Shown: in pieces, positions 10,956 to 22,089 of the stretch
How the letters are laid out: the number at the start of each line of letters is the position of its first letter
Numbering within the stretch: position 1 is the stretch's first letter
Origin: Enoplosus armatus
Taxonomy: Eukaryota; Chordata; Actinopteri; Centrarchiformes; Enoplosidae
Assembly: GCF_043641665.1 (NCBI RefSeq)
Contig: NC_092189.1
Coordinates: forward strand, 10,547,833-10,611,832
DNA length: 64,000 nt
Direction: 5' to 3'
Made by a program: the position numbers and the translations under genes
Notes under the pieces: model-generated
The model's input: only the letters and a program-made list of their open reading frames with translations
The model's database searches: none
What the model was told of the DNA's origin: nothing

Positions 10956-12224
10956 TTCAACACCAGATCAGAGGGGCTGACCACAGGAGACTCTTGAGGG
11001 TGACAGTGCTGAGGTCCACTCTGTGTGGCTTTGGACTCCAAACCTGAACACTTCATCACATGACAACACACAGTGTCAATACTAGACAGACAGAAAGGTG
11101 TCCTCCAATGGAAGCAAAGTGTGTAGTGCAACAACACGTTGATGTCATCACAGCCCTGGAGATGAAGTGAAGCTAATAAATAAATGTATGCATGCATGTT
11201 TTTATTGGCCTAACCATGGTTAAGTCAGAGAATAAACATATCAGAGACTAGTATTTACTGTGCACAGTGCAAAGTGTCCTGTTTCTGACCTGCTCCAAAT
11301 AGAAGCAGGGAGTCTTGTTACAGCACAGTCATTAATGTCAGTTTATGTTGGAGTCACCCTCACACCAGCCTCTCATCTGCCCATGGCAGAGAAAAACAGT
11401 GAATTAAAGCAGGCTCATTTTCACAAGGAAATGAAACCTTTTGAATAAGGAAATGCTGTCTGTTTGATTGAATGGAGCCAGTGGTCCACAGTTAGTTCCT
11501 TATTGTCTGAAATACAAAGAAAGCACTCTCATTAGTCCTCCAGTGTTATGGTGAACCTGTCTACCTCTGTTATCAGTGCTCCTTATCAGCCTTGTCTGAG
11601 CTCACTTTCCACCGGAATCCACCTGCATCTTCCTCACTTAAATGTCCCCCATCTGCAAAATGTTAAACTAAATTCTGACAGAGTTCATATTTTTCAGATC
11701 TGAGTCGGTGGCATTTTGTATTCTAGTCTAGCCTTCTTTGCAGACAGCTGACATCTATCTGCTGATCACGTCAGCACTGTGGGGAGCCAAATACAGTGAC
11801 TTGCTAAAACAGGAACAGGCAGTCACGCCATGGGCGTGTGGGAATAACGTTCAAAAAATCTGTAAACTATAACTATAATAACAAAAGCATTTACTTTTCG
11901 GGAAGCGACCTAAATAATATAAAACATCCAGTATTTCAACCATGTATTGATTGGCAAGTTCCATAATCTCTACATGCATTCAATTTCACTGTAGCCATTA
12001 AAAAAAAATATTGTTCTGTCATTTGCGGCGTTTACGTGAAGGGCAATACCTTGTCATGAATGCTGCAGTATATTTAACACTTACCTCAACCTGCCAATGT
12101 TCCCTCTCCTCCCCTCTTGAAATTATTCCACAGCTGCAGTGATTTCTATACCACAGTCGCTGACAGTTGACAGACTGAACGAACAAATACAGTCTGTTTG
12201 TTCACGGGTGGGTTCATCCATGAC

Positions 12225-12330
12225 TTTTGGACATGCAAAGAGTAAACAGTGCGCTGAGGCGTCCACGCAGCGCCAGTGAACTCAGCCCTCCGGCAGCGGA
12301 GCCGGCGGAAGTGATCATCCGAAACTTAAA
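12225..12330 (-). promoter_or_regulatory. CpG-rich probable kiaa1191 promoter
   Basis: A local cluster of CpGs contains CGGAAGTG (ETS/GABP-type site, about 12306-12313), in otherwise AT-rich DNA upstream of the first coding exon. This is the likely start region for the minus-strand kiaa1191 transcript. The 5' UTR exon boundaries cannot be fixed from sequence alone. Confidence 0.45.
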
Positions 12331-12661
12331 GCCCAGCAGCCTATTTGGGAATAAGTAGCCTGTGGTGCAACATAACGGTATGGTGAAGTGTTCCCGTGTT
12401 ATGTGCAACAATGTCAGCAAGTGTGAGGAAAACACACCATTCAAATGTGATGTTTCAAAATTGAGATGGTCTGGTGATTTATCATGTTTGTTTTAAAAAA
12501 TTATTTTAAAAATCATTTAAATTTCCACAAAAAAAGTCCCCACAAGGAACACCAAAAAAGCCAAGGGTTACATTTGGTTTTGGTTAAAGTAAGATTAGAA
12601 GAATGATCAAGGTTAAAGGTTAGGGTTACGGTTTAGGCAAGTCTCCAGGGAAAAACTGTCA

Positions 12662-12693
<32 letters not shown>

Positions 12694-13600
12694 ATCACAG
12701 CCCATGAGACTCATCCGACCTGAGCCGCCCCTGTCAGAGCAGAGCAGGAACACGTGGTTGTTGGCTGGTTATTGAACCTGTAATCCCAGTCTTCCTGCTG
12801 CTTTGGTGTCCTTTGGTATCTGATATATGTAAGTACTAGTAAGACCCATTAATCGTGTCTAGAAGACACCTTAGAGTGTAACTCCCTCTGATATTTAATG
12901 CTTGGCAACCTAATCCTGCATGAGATCACTGACACATTTACTGTATTTCTTGCATTGGCAGCTCTGAACCACAAGGCAGCACTGTTGATCCAGGACCAGG
13001 CTCGAAAGACCACTTGGAGGAAGTTGTAGCGTCCGTGCTGTTACTATGCTGGATTCACTTATCAGTAGTAACCCGCTGCAGACGAGAACCACACTGACGT
13101 CTTGAGGCCCAATCTGTTTATTTTAACACCATCACAACCACATTCCTGCGCTGCTGTCAAGTGAATCAGTTGATCTGTATGAAAGTAACATGTGACACAA
13201 GAACAAACATGTAAATAACATTAGAAATATATACAATGCTCATGTGAAAAGGCAAACTAATGAACAAATATGCAGATCACAGTGCAAACTGCCCTACAGC
13301 AAATGGCATTGCAGTGTATTAACAGGCATCTGTGAAGCTTAATTACTCTAAAACAGAGGTTTATATCCATTAGCAAGGCAGCACTGCCCTCTACCGGCCG
13401 ATACTACTCCTTGCCCCTGATGCAAACAGTTTCAGGGGAAATTGGCAAACCTAGGTGTAGTTCTGATTGGCCCAGAGACCATGCAAAGTGAGCCGGAGTT
13501 CAGATGGGGTGATAGAGATAGGGGAGAACTGTAGATCAAGTCTGCTGGAGGGGGGCCTTTTCCACACATACAGTGTCAGAAGAACAGAAAACGATCACTC
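12330..13600. other. Intergenic stretch between kiaa1191 and the chemokine
   Basis: No gene is supported here. Apart from the (TG)n run I see only AT-rich sequence. Confidence 0.4.
12662..12688. repeat. (TG)n microsatellite
   Basis: About 13 TG units upstream of the probable kiaa1191 promoter. Confidence 0.9.
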
Positions 13601-13617
13601 AATGCTCACTTGGTATT

Positions 13618-13629
13618 TTTATTTATTAT
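13618..13629 (-). terminator. Poly(A) signal of the CXC chemokine
   Basis: Minus-strand AATAAATAAA-type sequence about 250 bases after the chemokine stop at 13874. Confidence 0.5.
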
Positions 13630-13873
13630 CAAAATAACTGAAATGACCAAAAAATGCAGAAAAACTTGGTTCACAACACATAAATCTATTTACAAAAAAC
13701 AATCAAAGGAAATGAAATAGAACGGAAATATACTGTGTGTGCACATCAGTATAAATAGAAGGTTAATAGACAAAACGTTTAATTCATTTCACGTCTACAT
13801 TCGTTTAAGGTGCCTTTGTTGGGGGTCAGAGGTCATCTGAGCTTCTTATTTATCCGAGGAGTCAAAGAGAGAG

Positions 13874-13952
13874 TCAGATGCGAGCTGTGTCAGTGCTGCC
13901 TGGGGTGGAAGTGAGCTCAGTGGGTCTGGCTGCAGTGGAGGTTTTCTGTTTC
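13874..13952 (-). CDS. CXC chemokine exon 4 (C-terminal tail)
   Basis: Acceptor CATTTCTAG. It encodes KQKTSTAARPTELTSTPGS and then TDTARI before TGA. If exon 3 were read through its donor, the protein would instead stop at ASIM. Confidence 0.85.
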
Positions 13953-14902
13953 CTAGAAATGACAGTAAAACACACATTAGACACATTACAAAAGAGTAGA
14001 GAAGGCATTATGCCACTCATTTCTGTTAAATATGGGGATTCACTGGAAGATCGATATTAGTTGTCGGGTTGTCAGTGTATTCTGAAAATGAGGCTTGGAT
14101 TCATGTCTGTAAATATACTCACATGATGCTAGCCAGGAGCTTTTTCACTTGGGCCAACTCGGGGTTCAGGCAATAGCGAAGGCCGCTGTTGAGGGTGACA
14201 CTGTTGAAGTAGACAGCAGAGGTGAGCTCAGGTGCAGTGACTTAGGAAAGGCACACTCTCTTCACCAAATACAGTTGATAAACAGATACATAAATGATTC
14301 AGGCAGGTAGACTGACAACCAAAAGTGATTTTAGAGATTGTGATATGCCTTAAATGGGCAGGTCATTGTTGATTTAGCAGGAATTCATTATGATTTTCAC
14401 TACAACTGAGGCCAGACATCCAACAATCTTGGCAATGGCAGGTTTACTGACTCCTATTAGTACAAAAATGCAAATAGCAAAACTTATTTTGCAATTATTA
14501 CACATTAAAATGAATGAAAGATTTTAGGGTAACTTACACAATCTCTACTTTGTCACAGAAGATGGTTGCTGGGTAGATCTGGAGGTCCTTTACATCAGAC
14601 CTTGAGGCAATTCTCCCCCTGACACGTTTACACAGACACTGCTGTCCGGATTCGGGGCCTGGAGAGAAAGACAAGATAAATATTAATTAATCAATTTAAT
14701 TAAAGATTTATGATCACAGCAACCAAAACATAGCAAAACATATCAAAAATAGATGTTTTCCTTCTACTCTGTCAACTAAACGTGCGTTACGTTGTCTGTG
14801 TTAGAGTTGTAAATAATGGAAAAAGTATAAAAACTTACGTTGGGCTTTAGAGATGCAGACCATGACAGCCAGGAGCAGAAACACTTTCATGATGCTGGAC
14901 AT
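13874..14902 (-). CDS. ELR-negative CXC chemokine, complete four-exon gene
   Basis: Coding exons 14839-14902, 14538-14658, 14123-14200 and 13874-13952 join in phase to 113 residues. This is the classic CXC layout. Exon 1 is a signal peptide (MSSIMKVFLLLAVMVCISKA). Exon 2 carries the CxC pair in QQCLCKRV and the third cysteine in TIFCDK. Exon 3 carries the fourth in LRYCLNPELAQVKKLLASI, followed by a basic/Thr-rich tail ending STDTARI. There is no Glu-Leu-Arg before CxC. Together with an interferon-type ISRE upstream, this suggests a CXCL9/10/11-like, lymphocyte-attracting secreted chemokine acting through a CXCR3-type receptor; the subfamily is inference. Fish-specific CXC lineages or a CXCL13-like assignment cannot be excluded, so no symbol is given. 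Confidence 0.92.
14123..14200 (-). CDS. CXC chemokine exon 3
   Basis: Acceptor TCTACTTCAACAG and donor ATCAT|GTGAGT. It encodes VTLNSGLRYCLNPELAQVKK and then LLASI, with the fourth conserved cysteine in the family motif xxCLNPE. Confidence 0.93.
14538..14658 (-). CDS. CXC chemokine exon 2 (CxC motif)
   Basis: Acceptor TTTCTCTCCAG and donor ATTGT|GTAAGT. It encodes RPESGQQCLCKRVRGRIASR and, further on, LQIYPATIFCDKVEIV. The CxC pair and third cysteine are in the expected places. Confidence 0.94.
14839..14902 (-). CDS. CXC chemokine exon 1 (signal peptide)
   Basis: ATG at 14902 opens a hydrophobic leader with likely cleavage after SKA. Donor CCAAC|GTAAGT. The four chemokine exons meet in phases 1, 2 and 2, as in other vertebrate CXC genes. 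Confidence 0.93.
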
Positions 14903-15053
14903 TGTTGGTTTCCTCTTTGGTCAAGATGACGCTGATGCTAGAAACAAATCTTTGTTTGTTGTGGTGAAGATGGTAGAAAGGAGCTGTAACAAGTGCAGCT
15001 AGAGAGATCAGTCAGAGCCAGAAGTGCTGTGAGGGATAGAGGCTGAGGGTCGT

Positions 15054-15061
15054 CTTAAATA
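15054..15061 (-). promoter_or_regulatory. TATA-like box of the CXC chemokine
   Basis: TATTTAAG on the minus strand, placing transcription start near 15025-15030 and giving a 5' UTR of about 125 bases. Confidence 0.55.
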
Positions 15062-15116
15062 CTCTCTTTAGACACATACATCACTCTTCCTGTGATCATG
15101 GGAATTTTTTGAGACT

Positions 15117-15129
15117 GGAAAGTGAAACT
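15117..15129 (-). promoter_or_regulatory. Interferon-stimulated response element
   Basis: GGAAAGTGAAACT matches the ISRE consensus GAAANNGAAACT. It lies about 60 bases upstream of the TATA-like box. A partial kappaB-like GGGAATTTTT lies at 15100-15109. Both suggest interferon and Rel control, as known for CXCL9-11 genes. Confidence 0.65.
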
Positions 15130-17670
15130 TCAAAAACCGCAAGAAAAAAAAATACACTCACTTGTTCCACTCTCCTTCCCTTCCTGTCATATATACTAAT
15201 AATTTAACCAGATTAAAGATTTTAAAAGTAAATTTAAATATCATGTATGAGAATAAGAATATTAAAGCTATCATTAAACTTGTTGGAACTGTAAACCTAC
15301 ATTCACAATGAAACATTTACATCGAACTTGTACTTACACTGTTTGTATAAATTGTCTTTTGAACAAATCTTTGGATATATTTCACACTTTGTTTTGATAC
15401 CATAAAAATGAAAAATGATAATAAATTTAAAAATAAAAATGAAGTTAATGATAGCATTTTGGTCACCTGTGTTTACATTTCGCTTAAGATTTGCAATATA
15501 AAGTTAACACAAAGATCACGCTTATCAGTACAGTGCTGGAAAATTGAGTTGGGTTGATTGCATATAAGTTAAGACACAACTGAACTAAATATGTGTCGTG
15601 GTGACAATAAAATACCATAATAAAGAAAAAAAATATAACATTAAATATCTTTATTTTGGAATGTTGTTATATCCTTTCTGCCACAATCAGGCAAATAAAG
15701 TAAAAAAAAAAAAAGAAGCCATATAATTCAATTTGTTAGTACATTCCTACATGTCTGATAGACTTGGTAAAAAAACCCAAAAAAACAAGTGAATCAAGTT
15801 AGTTTAGATATGCGTGTATTTCATATTTGGCAACACAAAGTGTGGGCCGGTGATCTTTGCAACATCTGGTTCTTTCTGTATTTTGTGTGTGTTAAGTGGT
15901 TAACACCTTTAGCATTTACAGCACCAAATCAAATGTGCGAGGGCTTGGAAAGAAATGAAGGCAAGTATGATTTCATTACTTTCCACTGTAGTTGCGTGGT
16001 AGTTACACTGTCATGACATTTGTGGTGTGAATAAATGAATAATAACAGCATTATCTGATGGAGTCTGGTCTTCATTTCCTCATTATATTCTGTTAGGCAT
16101 TAACAGCACCGTCGGATAGATGTGATATGGCATGAGTTTGAAAGGAAATGCACGGTTTCAGCAGAAAGCATAGTCTAAATTTTAGTTTCAGTTTTATGTC
16201 CTCTTTCAGTTTTCTGGACAAAATGAAATCCCATCAAGACTTATATCTCCTTCTCTGTTTTTGACATCCTTCTCTTTTCTTCTTTATTCAGGCCGATTGG
16301 AACAAAAGGAGAAAGCAGATAAAGACTGATAAAGGACCCTGAAGGCAAAAGCAGATTTGTGTCCTATGACAGTCAAATATCTACAAAATGTTTTTTTTAA
16401 GGATTTTGAGAGCAGAGAGAGGAAGTGGGAGCATATATTTCCTACAATGCATCTTAAAAATCATCATAGTTGGAGATTTATAGTTCAGAGATTCAAGTGT
16501 TAACAATGAGGCATTTTCTTCTTGTCTGGACTTGAAAATTGGTTTGTGGTATAAATGTATTTTTGCTTGATATTTCTTCATCCTTGAAGACTGAGTTTGT
16601 TGGATTCTTTAGAAATGAAAGCTGCGCTAATTTAAGACTCAAGGCCAGTGAAAGGGACTTTCATCTATTTCTTCTTATGGTACAGACTAAACAACAGTGG
16701 TCAGGTGGTCAGCAAGAGTGACTTCTCTAAAACTACTGTCCCATAAGAAAGCTTATAGCACAAATTAAATCCTATATAAACACAATGAAATGTGATTGTA
16801 GAAGTGTGAGTCATATCAAAAGCTCTGGTTGACTTATTGGGGGATTCGGTGATCACACGGTGGTTTGCAGTGGTACAGTGTATGCTGCTGCCACCTCTGA
16901 CGAACTCCATTTTCACTCTGACAGACAGACTGCACTTAGCAAGCTTGAATATTTTATATTTCCTTTCAGTTAATATTTTATGGGTTCTACTTATTGGGGA
17001 CTGGAGAGCGCACAAGCTCACATCAGCAAAGTACAGCTTGTTCCTTCATGCACTGTGGCTGTTACAGAAACTCTGAGGTCCACCTTTCACTGGCAGTTCA
17101 TACATGACCAGCATGGGTCATGGAAAATTGTTGTTTTTTGTAGTTGCTCTATTAGCAGTGTAGGGGGTGATTGTGGGTTTGCGGAGGGGAGGGGATTACC
17201 AACTGTCTCTAATAGTTCATGTTTCCTTTTTGTGAAACAGCTCTTCACCAAAAGCCAATACCACAAAGCGGGACCCTGTGCAGAATGAGCCGTCAGGAAC
17301 TAGTAACGTCAGCAGAGTCTCTTCCTCTGTAGACTTTTGGTATACGGCCTCGTGTGGTTGCACTTCTCTTTTCATTTAAAAAGTGATTTGTAGCAGAGAA
17401 GCTGTGATGAAATACAATAAGTGAATAGTGTGATAAAGTAAACGCATGCTGGAATGAAAACATACACAGAAGTTTTATCGTTTAGTGCTTTTTAGTGCAT
17501 CATACAGTTATTTAAATGAAACCAAGTGAGAAAGTTTGAGGGGAAATCACACTTTGGCAGAGCTGAGCAGAGCTCATGTTAGATATCTGAAGTGTGACAA
17601 CTGTTGGCTTCAACTAGACACAGATTTTTAGTAAGGTTTGATCTTTGACAATGTGTTTATTTTTTGAACT
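15130..17670. other. Non-coding stretch upstream of the chemokine
   Basis: AT-rich; no complete gene seen. At 16293-16333 a very strong plus-strand acceptor (long pyrimidine tract, TTTATTCAG) is followed by the short basic frame ADWNKRRKQIKTDKGP and a stop. This resembles a chemokine C-terminal exon but has no partner exons. Confidence 0.35.
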
Positions 17671-17679
17671 TACCATATA

Positions 17680-17850
17680 TGTTTTTTATGTAAAACCTCA
17701 TCTTGAAAAGTAACTATAGATTCTTAATAAATGTAACAGAGTAAAAGTACAATATTTCCATCTGAAATTTAGTGAAGTAGAAGTATAAAGTAGCATAATA
17801 TTGAAATACTCAAGTTAAGTAGTACCTCAAAACTGTACTTAGATATATAA
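17680..17850. mobile_element. Degenerate teleost short interspersed/MITE-like element
   Basis: The series AGTGAAGTAGAAGTATAAAG, TAGCATAATATTGAAATACT and CAAGTTAAGTAGTACCTCAA resembles a high-copy repeat I recall from many teleost genomes. Boundaries are approximate. Confidence 0.5.
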
Positions 17851-18879
17851 ATATAAATATAGTATAGTAATAAATAATTGAATGTCCTCCTCTGCACAAC
17901 ATCCACTTTATCTCTTGTCTCAGCTTGTCGCAAGTTAAGTAGACTCTTCTCTGGACTTGTGGAGTTTCTTCATACTTAAACAAGTCTGCATTGTAAGTGA
18001 CCCACTGCCACAGGCGTTCAAAGAAGGCATGTTGATGCATTGAGGGTGAAGGTCAAAAGGTTCACATTAGTTTCATTTGATATTTTGAGGATTGTTCCTT
18101 TGTGTGGTTCTGAAGTGTGGTAAATGCCCTCCACAGCACGGTCGAGACGGTTCCTTATTCTGTAAAGGTCCCATATTATTAAGTTTTCATGTAGTTTTCA
18201 AATATATTATGACTAAAGTTAAGAATGATGTTTTACAAATACATGCCATTAAATAGGGTGTTGTTTTATCCTCAGAGGCAGAGCAGTAACAATAATGAAA
18301 CCTGACTGCTGTAGGGGGAGTCATCCAAGATTAAGACCGTTGATGTAGTTCGTCTGAAACAGCCTTCAAAAAGACAGATTTATGATTTTAAATTAAACTA
18401 TTTAAACTAATTGTGTGAAAATGTCTTAATGTACAGTTAATATAATATCGTTGCACTGCCTGTCTTGACTAACTATCAGTTTAGTAACAATTTTATTTCT
18501 GTGTGCTGTGTGTGTGTCGACTCGACCTCATGAGAGTTTTCAAGAGTTTCCAGACACTAAAAGACTATTTTCCTGTGACAGTGAAGGTGTTTTTTCTCTC
18601 GCTGGAACCATCAGTGAGTATGTTTCCCCCTTTTATTTTGATGTTTCTTCCAGTTTATGTGTTCACTAATACTTGATAATGGTTTTAAATTGTAATTCTG
18701 GTTTATTACAACAACCTCGGTTGGTAGTTTTGGTCGTCAATATAATACATTGTACTCACCAAAGAAAATGCTGGGAGCTGGGAGCGTAGCAACGTCGCCT
18801 CAACAAAGTCACACAAATCAAAGACACACATATATTCAGGCAATCAGACACATTAAGTAATTTATTTGGTAGTAAAACC

Positions 18880-18960
18880 AAAAGTGAGCGCCCATAATAT
18901 TATTAATAATCCCTCATTGCAATGAAAACTGTGTTCAGGCACAACTACAGCAAGTCAACA
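18880..18960. repeat. Dispersed repeat, copy 1
   Basis: TAATAATCCCTCATTGCA followed by ATGAAAACTGTGT and GGCAC recurs at 33545-33600, where the core reads TAATAATCCCTCATTGCA then CATGAAAAACTGTGT. The two copies are about 14.6 kb apart in unrelated contexts. Confidence 0.6.
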
Positions 18961-20020
18961 GTTTTCAAAGGGACTAGAGGAAGTAGCTCTCTGGAAGGAC
19001 ACATTGCTGTTGAATTTTTCAAACGTAGATTTTCAATCTTTTAATCAGATGTGATTCACCTTCATTGTATTTGGGAGGAGGCAGAAATCTCAGAGGCAGA
19101 TATATCAAGACCAAAACTAAATGGCATGGTTTGATACAAGGCAGATATTTGTTCTTTTTTGGTATTTGGGTAAATTGACACTTTTATTTTGACCTCAGTT
19201 TTCAATAAAATGTGTATTTTAAGGCCCTCCATGGCTTACAGGAGCTTTGAGTAGTGAATGACATAAGTCAGCCATCTAGTGTTTAAGATTCAAAACTACA
19301 TCCAAAGGGTTTTTATGTGTTGTTGAAGTGTTTTCTTCTAAACCTACTCAGATGGAAACAATTCTCATTAATCATGGCTGAATAATAATTAATAATAATG
19401 AATAATTAATAATCATATTAATCATAGACAAATAAACTCTGCTCTTTGTAATATTGAAATGTCTTCAGGTGAATACAGCATCAGATGACCTGCATCATGC
19501 GTGTTCAGGTCCAGCGGTGTCATCTTGTGCTCAGCTTGTGCTTCTCCACCCTTGTGTTTACCAGAGCAGGATCCCACGACAGTTACCATAGAAACTCCGG
19601 CGCCTGGCACCAGCAGAGCGGAGAGTGGAGTTCATTTGTCGAAGGATTTACACATGCAAGAAAACACCGATCATGAGGAAAAACACTCGTAGTTTTGGTT
19701 GAGAGTATCAAAAGATTTGTGTATTTATTCACACTTACAGTCACAAAACATTGGAAGGTAAAAAAAAAAACATTTTGCAGGTTTGTCCATTTTTATGATT
19801 TTGTATGATGACCAACATACATCAAGCATAGGTAGGTCATAATAGTATAGGTATGACATTGATGTAACATTACAGATGGACAATTATGACAATATTTACT
19901 TGCCTCTGTATGTTTTCAAATGTGTGTTTAAACATATCCCTTATACATAACTGCATAATACACGTCTACATATCTCCTAACGTCAATGTCTCATGCACTG
20001 ACAGAAAAAGATTAGGATAC

Positions 20021-20026
20021 TTTATT
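20021..20026 (-). terminator. Poly(A) signal candidate of depp1
   Basis: Minus-strand AATAAA only about 32 bases after the depp1 stop; a second lies at 19724-19729 and is the more likely one given normal 3' UTR lengths. Confidence 0.3.
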
Positions 20027-20057
20027 GAGGAATGTCTTCTGTCACAGTGTCTGTCCA

Positions 20058-20834
20058 TTATATCTCAGCAATGGCGGGCAGCATGCAGGCTCGCACATGC
20101 GCCTCCCTCCACGCTGACCTGCAGTCAGAGATCCACTGGGAGATGAGGGATTGTCTGATGGCTGGATCCTGGCTCTCTCCCTCTGCTCCTCTGTCTGCTG
20201 GGCTCCCTCTCCTGGCCTCCAACCTGGATAAGCTGTGTTTTGGGGAGATGTTTGGTATAGACGTGTTAGTGTTGGTGGTGTGTAACTCAGGGCAGCTGCT
20301 CTTGCGCTGGTGTGGGAGGTCTGGACTTGAAGCACGGGGGATGCTGTGAGCTCTGGAGCGAGCCTGGCCCTCCCATAAGCTCCCATGTTGCCTTATAAAC
20401 CTTCCCTCGACAAAAGCCCTCCTCACGCCTCCTGAGAGGTTGTTCTGGTGTCCATAAAGATACTCCAGAGGGTCAGTGTTGCCAAACATCAGCCCGCCAT
20501 TCAGTTCATTCCCTTCTCCCTGTTGCATATGGATGGCACGTGCCTCCTCTGTGGGGCTGAATTCACAGGAGGTGGATGTAGGACGTGACAGCCGCAGCTT
20601 CTGGTCCAGCTGCTGTGTGTGGATGTTGTAGGGGGAAACATCCCTGGTGGGGAAGGTGGGGTGGGCCAGGTGGCAGATGGAGAGGAGGTAGTCCTCTGAG
20701 GAGACAGCCTGGCTGTGGCCAGCGATGTGGAGCGTGTTGGCCTCATTCAGATCCCTCAGCGTCTCCTCTGTGCCCTCCCTGATTGTGGGCAGCAGGAGTC
20801 TTCTCTTGGACAGCAGTCTGGACCGCGGCCGCAT
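20058..20834 (-). CDS. depp1: DEPP1 homologue (FOXO-responsive autophagy regulator)
   Basis: A single coding exon of 258 residues (human DEPP1 about 212). The shared landmarks with human DEPP1, as remembered, are the N-terminal RLL...LLLPTIREGTEE, an EDYLLSICHLAHPT block (human DDYVRSISRLAQPT), DPLEYLYG (human DPLDWLFG) and a C-terminal LPAIAEI (human LPVIHEL). The acceptor CTTTCTCTCAG at 20837 lies two bases before the ATG, so exon 1 is non-coding, as in the human two-exon gene. DEPP1 is known as a progesterone/FOXO-induced protein linked to autophagy and reactive-oxygen control; it has no catalytic domain, and none is visible here. There is no signal peptide or membrane segment. Confidence 0.85.
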   Translation of the reverse strand: MRPRSRLLSKRRLLLPTIREGTEETLRDLNEANTLHIAGHSQAVSSEDYLLSICHLAHPTFPTRDVSPYNIHTQQLDQKLRLSRPTSTSCEFSPTEEARAIHMQQGEGNELNGGLMFGNTDPLEYLYGHQNNLSGGVRRAFVEGRFIRQHGSLWEGQARSRAHSIPRASSPDLPHQRKSSCPELHTTNTNTSIPNISPKHSLSRLEARRGSPADRGAEGESQDPAIRQSLISQWISDCRSAWREAHVRACMLPAIAEI

Positions 20835-21857
20835 AGCTGAGAGAAAGACAAGGAGGAAAGAGTTGAACATACAGACAGAGTAACAGACACTATATCAGCC
20901 TCAGGAAAGACATTTTCTATTGATTTGTGTTCAGTTTTACATTAAATTCACTTTTTTTTTGCAAAAGCAGATTTAAAGACAGTAACTGGATATGGTAATT
21001 ACAGTGGACAATGACTGGCTGATAGTTTTAGTGCTCAAATTGAAATGCTGATGTGATTTGACCAGGTGTAATAAAGAATGCGGCTGCCAGGTTCTGCTTT
21101 ATTAGAAAACAGTTTCAGCACATCTGTGCGCTATCCATCCAAGGAAACATTGTTTGATTCAACAGCTATGTAACAACATATGGCAGAGTTTTCAAGAGTC
21201 CTTTATGCAAATATCTCATGTGACGAATGTGTTTTTCCTGTTACATCATTTTGCTGTTATCTCGACATTGTTCACACACTGACTAACTGTAACTAATAGC
21301 CTGTAGCGTTTCAAAACACAACCGTCTATTTTCACCCCTAACTGTATCAATCAAATTTGATTCACATGTAAACCTTCCTCTCCTCCTCCTGACTCTCCTC
21401 TTCCCCATTTTCAGACTCCGTCCCCTGCTTACTTTGGAGTGGCAGTGAAAACAGCCCAAAATACAAACAATCTCAGCAAGGAGCAGCAAGAGGCAACATA
21501 AATAGATGACTATTTTAAATGCCATCTCAGTCATGTGGAGCCACAGAATGTTTCAGCTTATATTTTCTTATGCAACCCCATATTGTTCTAACCCCGACTG
21601 TAGCCCACAATGTATTTTTGTCTCGACTTCCATGCCAAAAATAGTGCAAGCCAAACCAAAATGCCAGCCTCTCCCAGTTTCTTCCAAGGTGTAACCATTG
21701 CTAAATTTAGACCACACCTTTGGTATACAGCAGCTAAAAATGGTTCCACGGCAGCAGCTCTGGGCTGAAGCACAGAATAGGCTCCCTGTGTATTTTCCCC
21801 TCATGCATTTTCAGGAATAATGTAAGGTTTTACTGCAAAATTTGCTTTCCCACTCAC

Positions 21858-21890
21858 CTCTGTCTTTGTCGAGTCCAGTTGATCTTTTCT
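21858..21890 (-). other. depp1: depp1 non-coding first exon (approximate start)
   Basis: A short purine-rich segment without ATG ends at a strong ACAGAG|GTGAGTG donor at 21858. Its start is inferred as about 30 bases downstream of a TATA box. It is expected to splice to the coding exon at 20836. Confidence 0.55.
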
Positions 21891-21916
21891 TCTTTTCTCC
21901 GCTCTTGCAGTCTCAG

Positions 21917-21924
21917 ATATATAT
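21917..21924 (-). promoter_or_regulatory. TATA box of depp1
   Basis: ATATATAT on the minus strand (context GCATATATATCT), about 60 bases upstream of the non-coding exon's donor. A focused TATA promoter fits a stress- or hormone-induced gene. I found no clear FOXO site nearby. Confidence 0.55.
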
Positions 21925-22058
21925 GCAGCCTGTTTGCAGCTGAGTGTGTTTTTAATTTATGATTGTGTGTCTCCAGCCGGTGATGCTGCTTCTCTGTAGC
22001 TCCAACTGTCTCTGACCAGAGGCAGCGGTAGAATGCAGATTTATCTCCTCCTCACATC

Positions 22059-22085
22059 CATCCTCCTCCTCCTCCTCCTCCTCCC
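22059..22085. repeat. (TCC)n microsatellite
   Basis: About nine TCC units upstream of depp1. Confidence 0.9.
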
Positions 22086-22089
22086 TGCC

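Noticed and set aside
17810..18040. Minus frame with LWQWVTYNADLFKYEETPQV
   Set aside because: It looks coding by composition but has no splice sites or recognised homologue and runs into a dispersed repeat; possibly a transposase relic.
18530..18613. Plus-strand ATG exon MRVFKSFQTLKDYFPVTVKV with a TCA|GTGAGT donor
   Set aside because: Good start and donor, but no downstream partner exon or promoter seen; left as chance.
20042..20386. Other open frames over the depp1 exon on both strands
   Set aside because: Shadows of the 258-residue depp1 frame, which has family motifs and a splice acceptor at its start.
21283..21534. Minus frame MTEMAFKIVIYLCCLLLLLA as an upstream depp1 membrane exon
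   Set aside because: Its donor (phase 0) does not match the phase needed at 20836, no acceptor precedes it, and DEPP1 is not a membrane protein.
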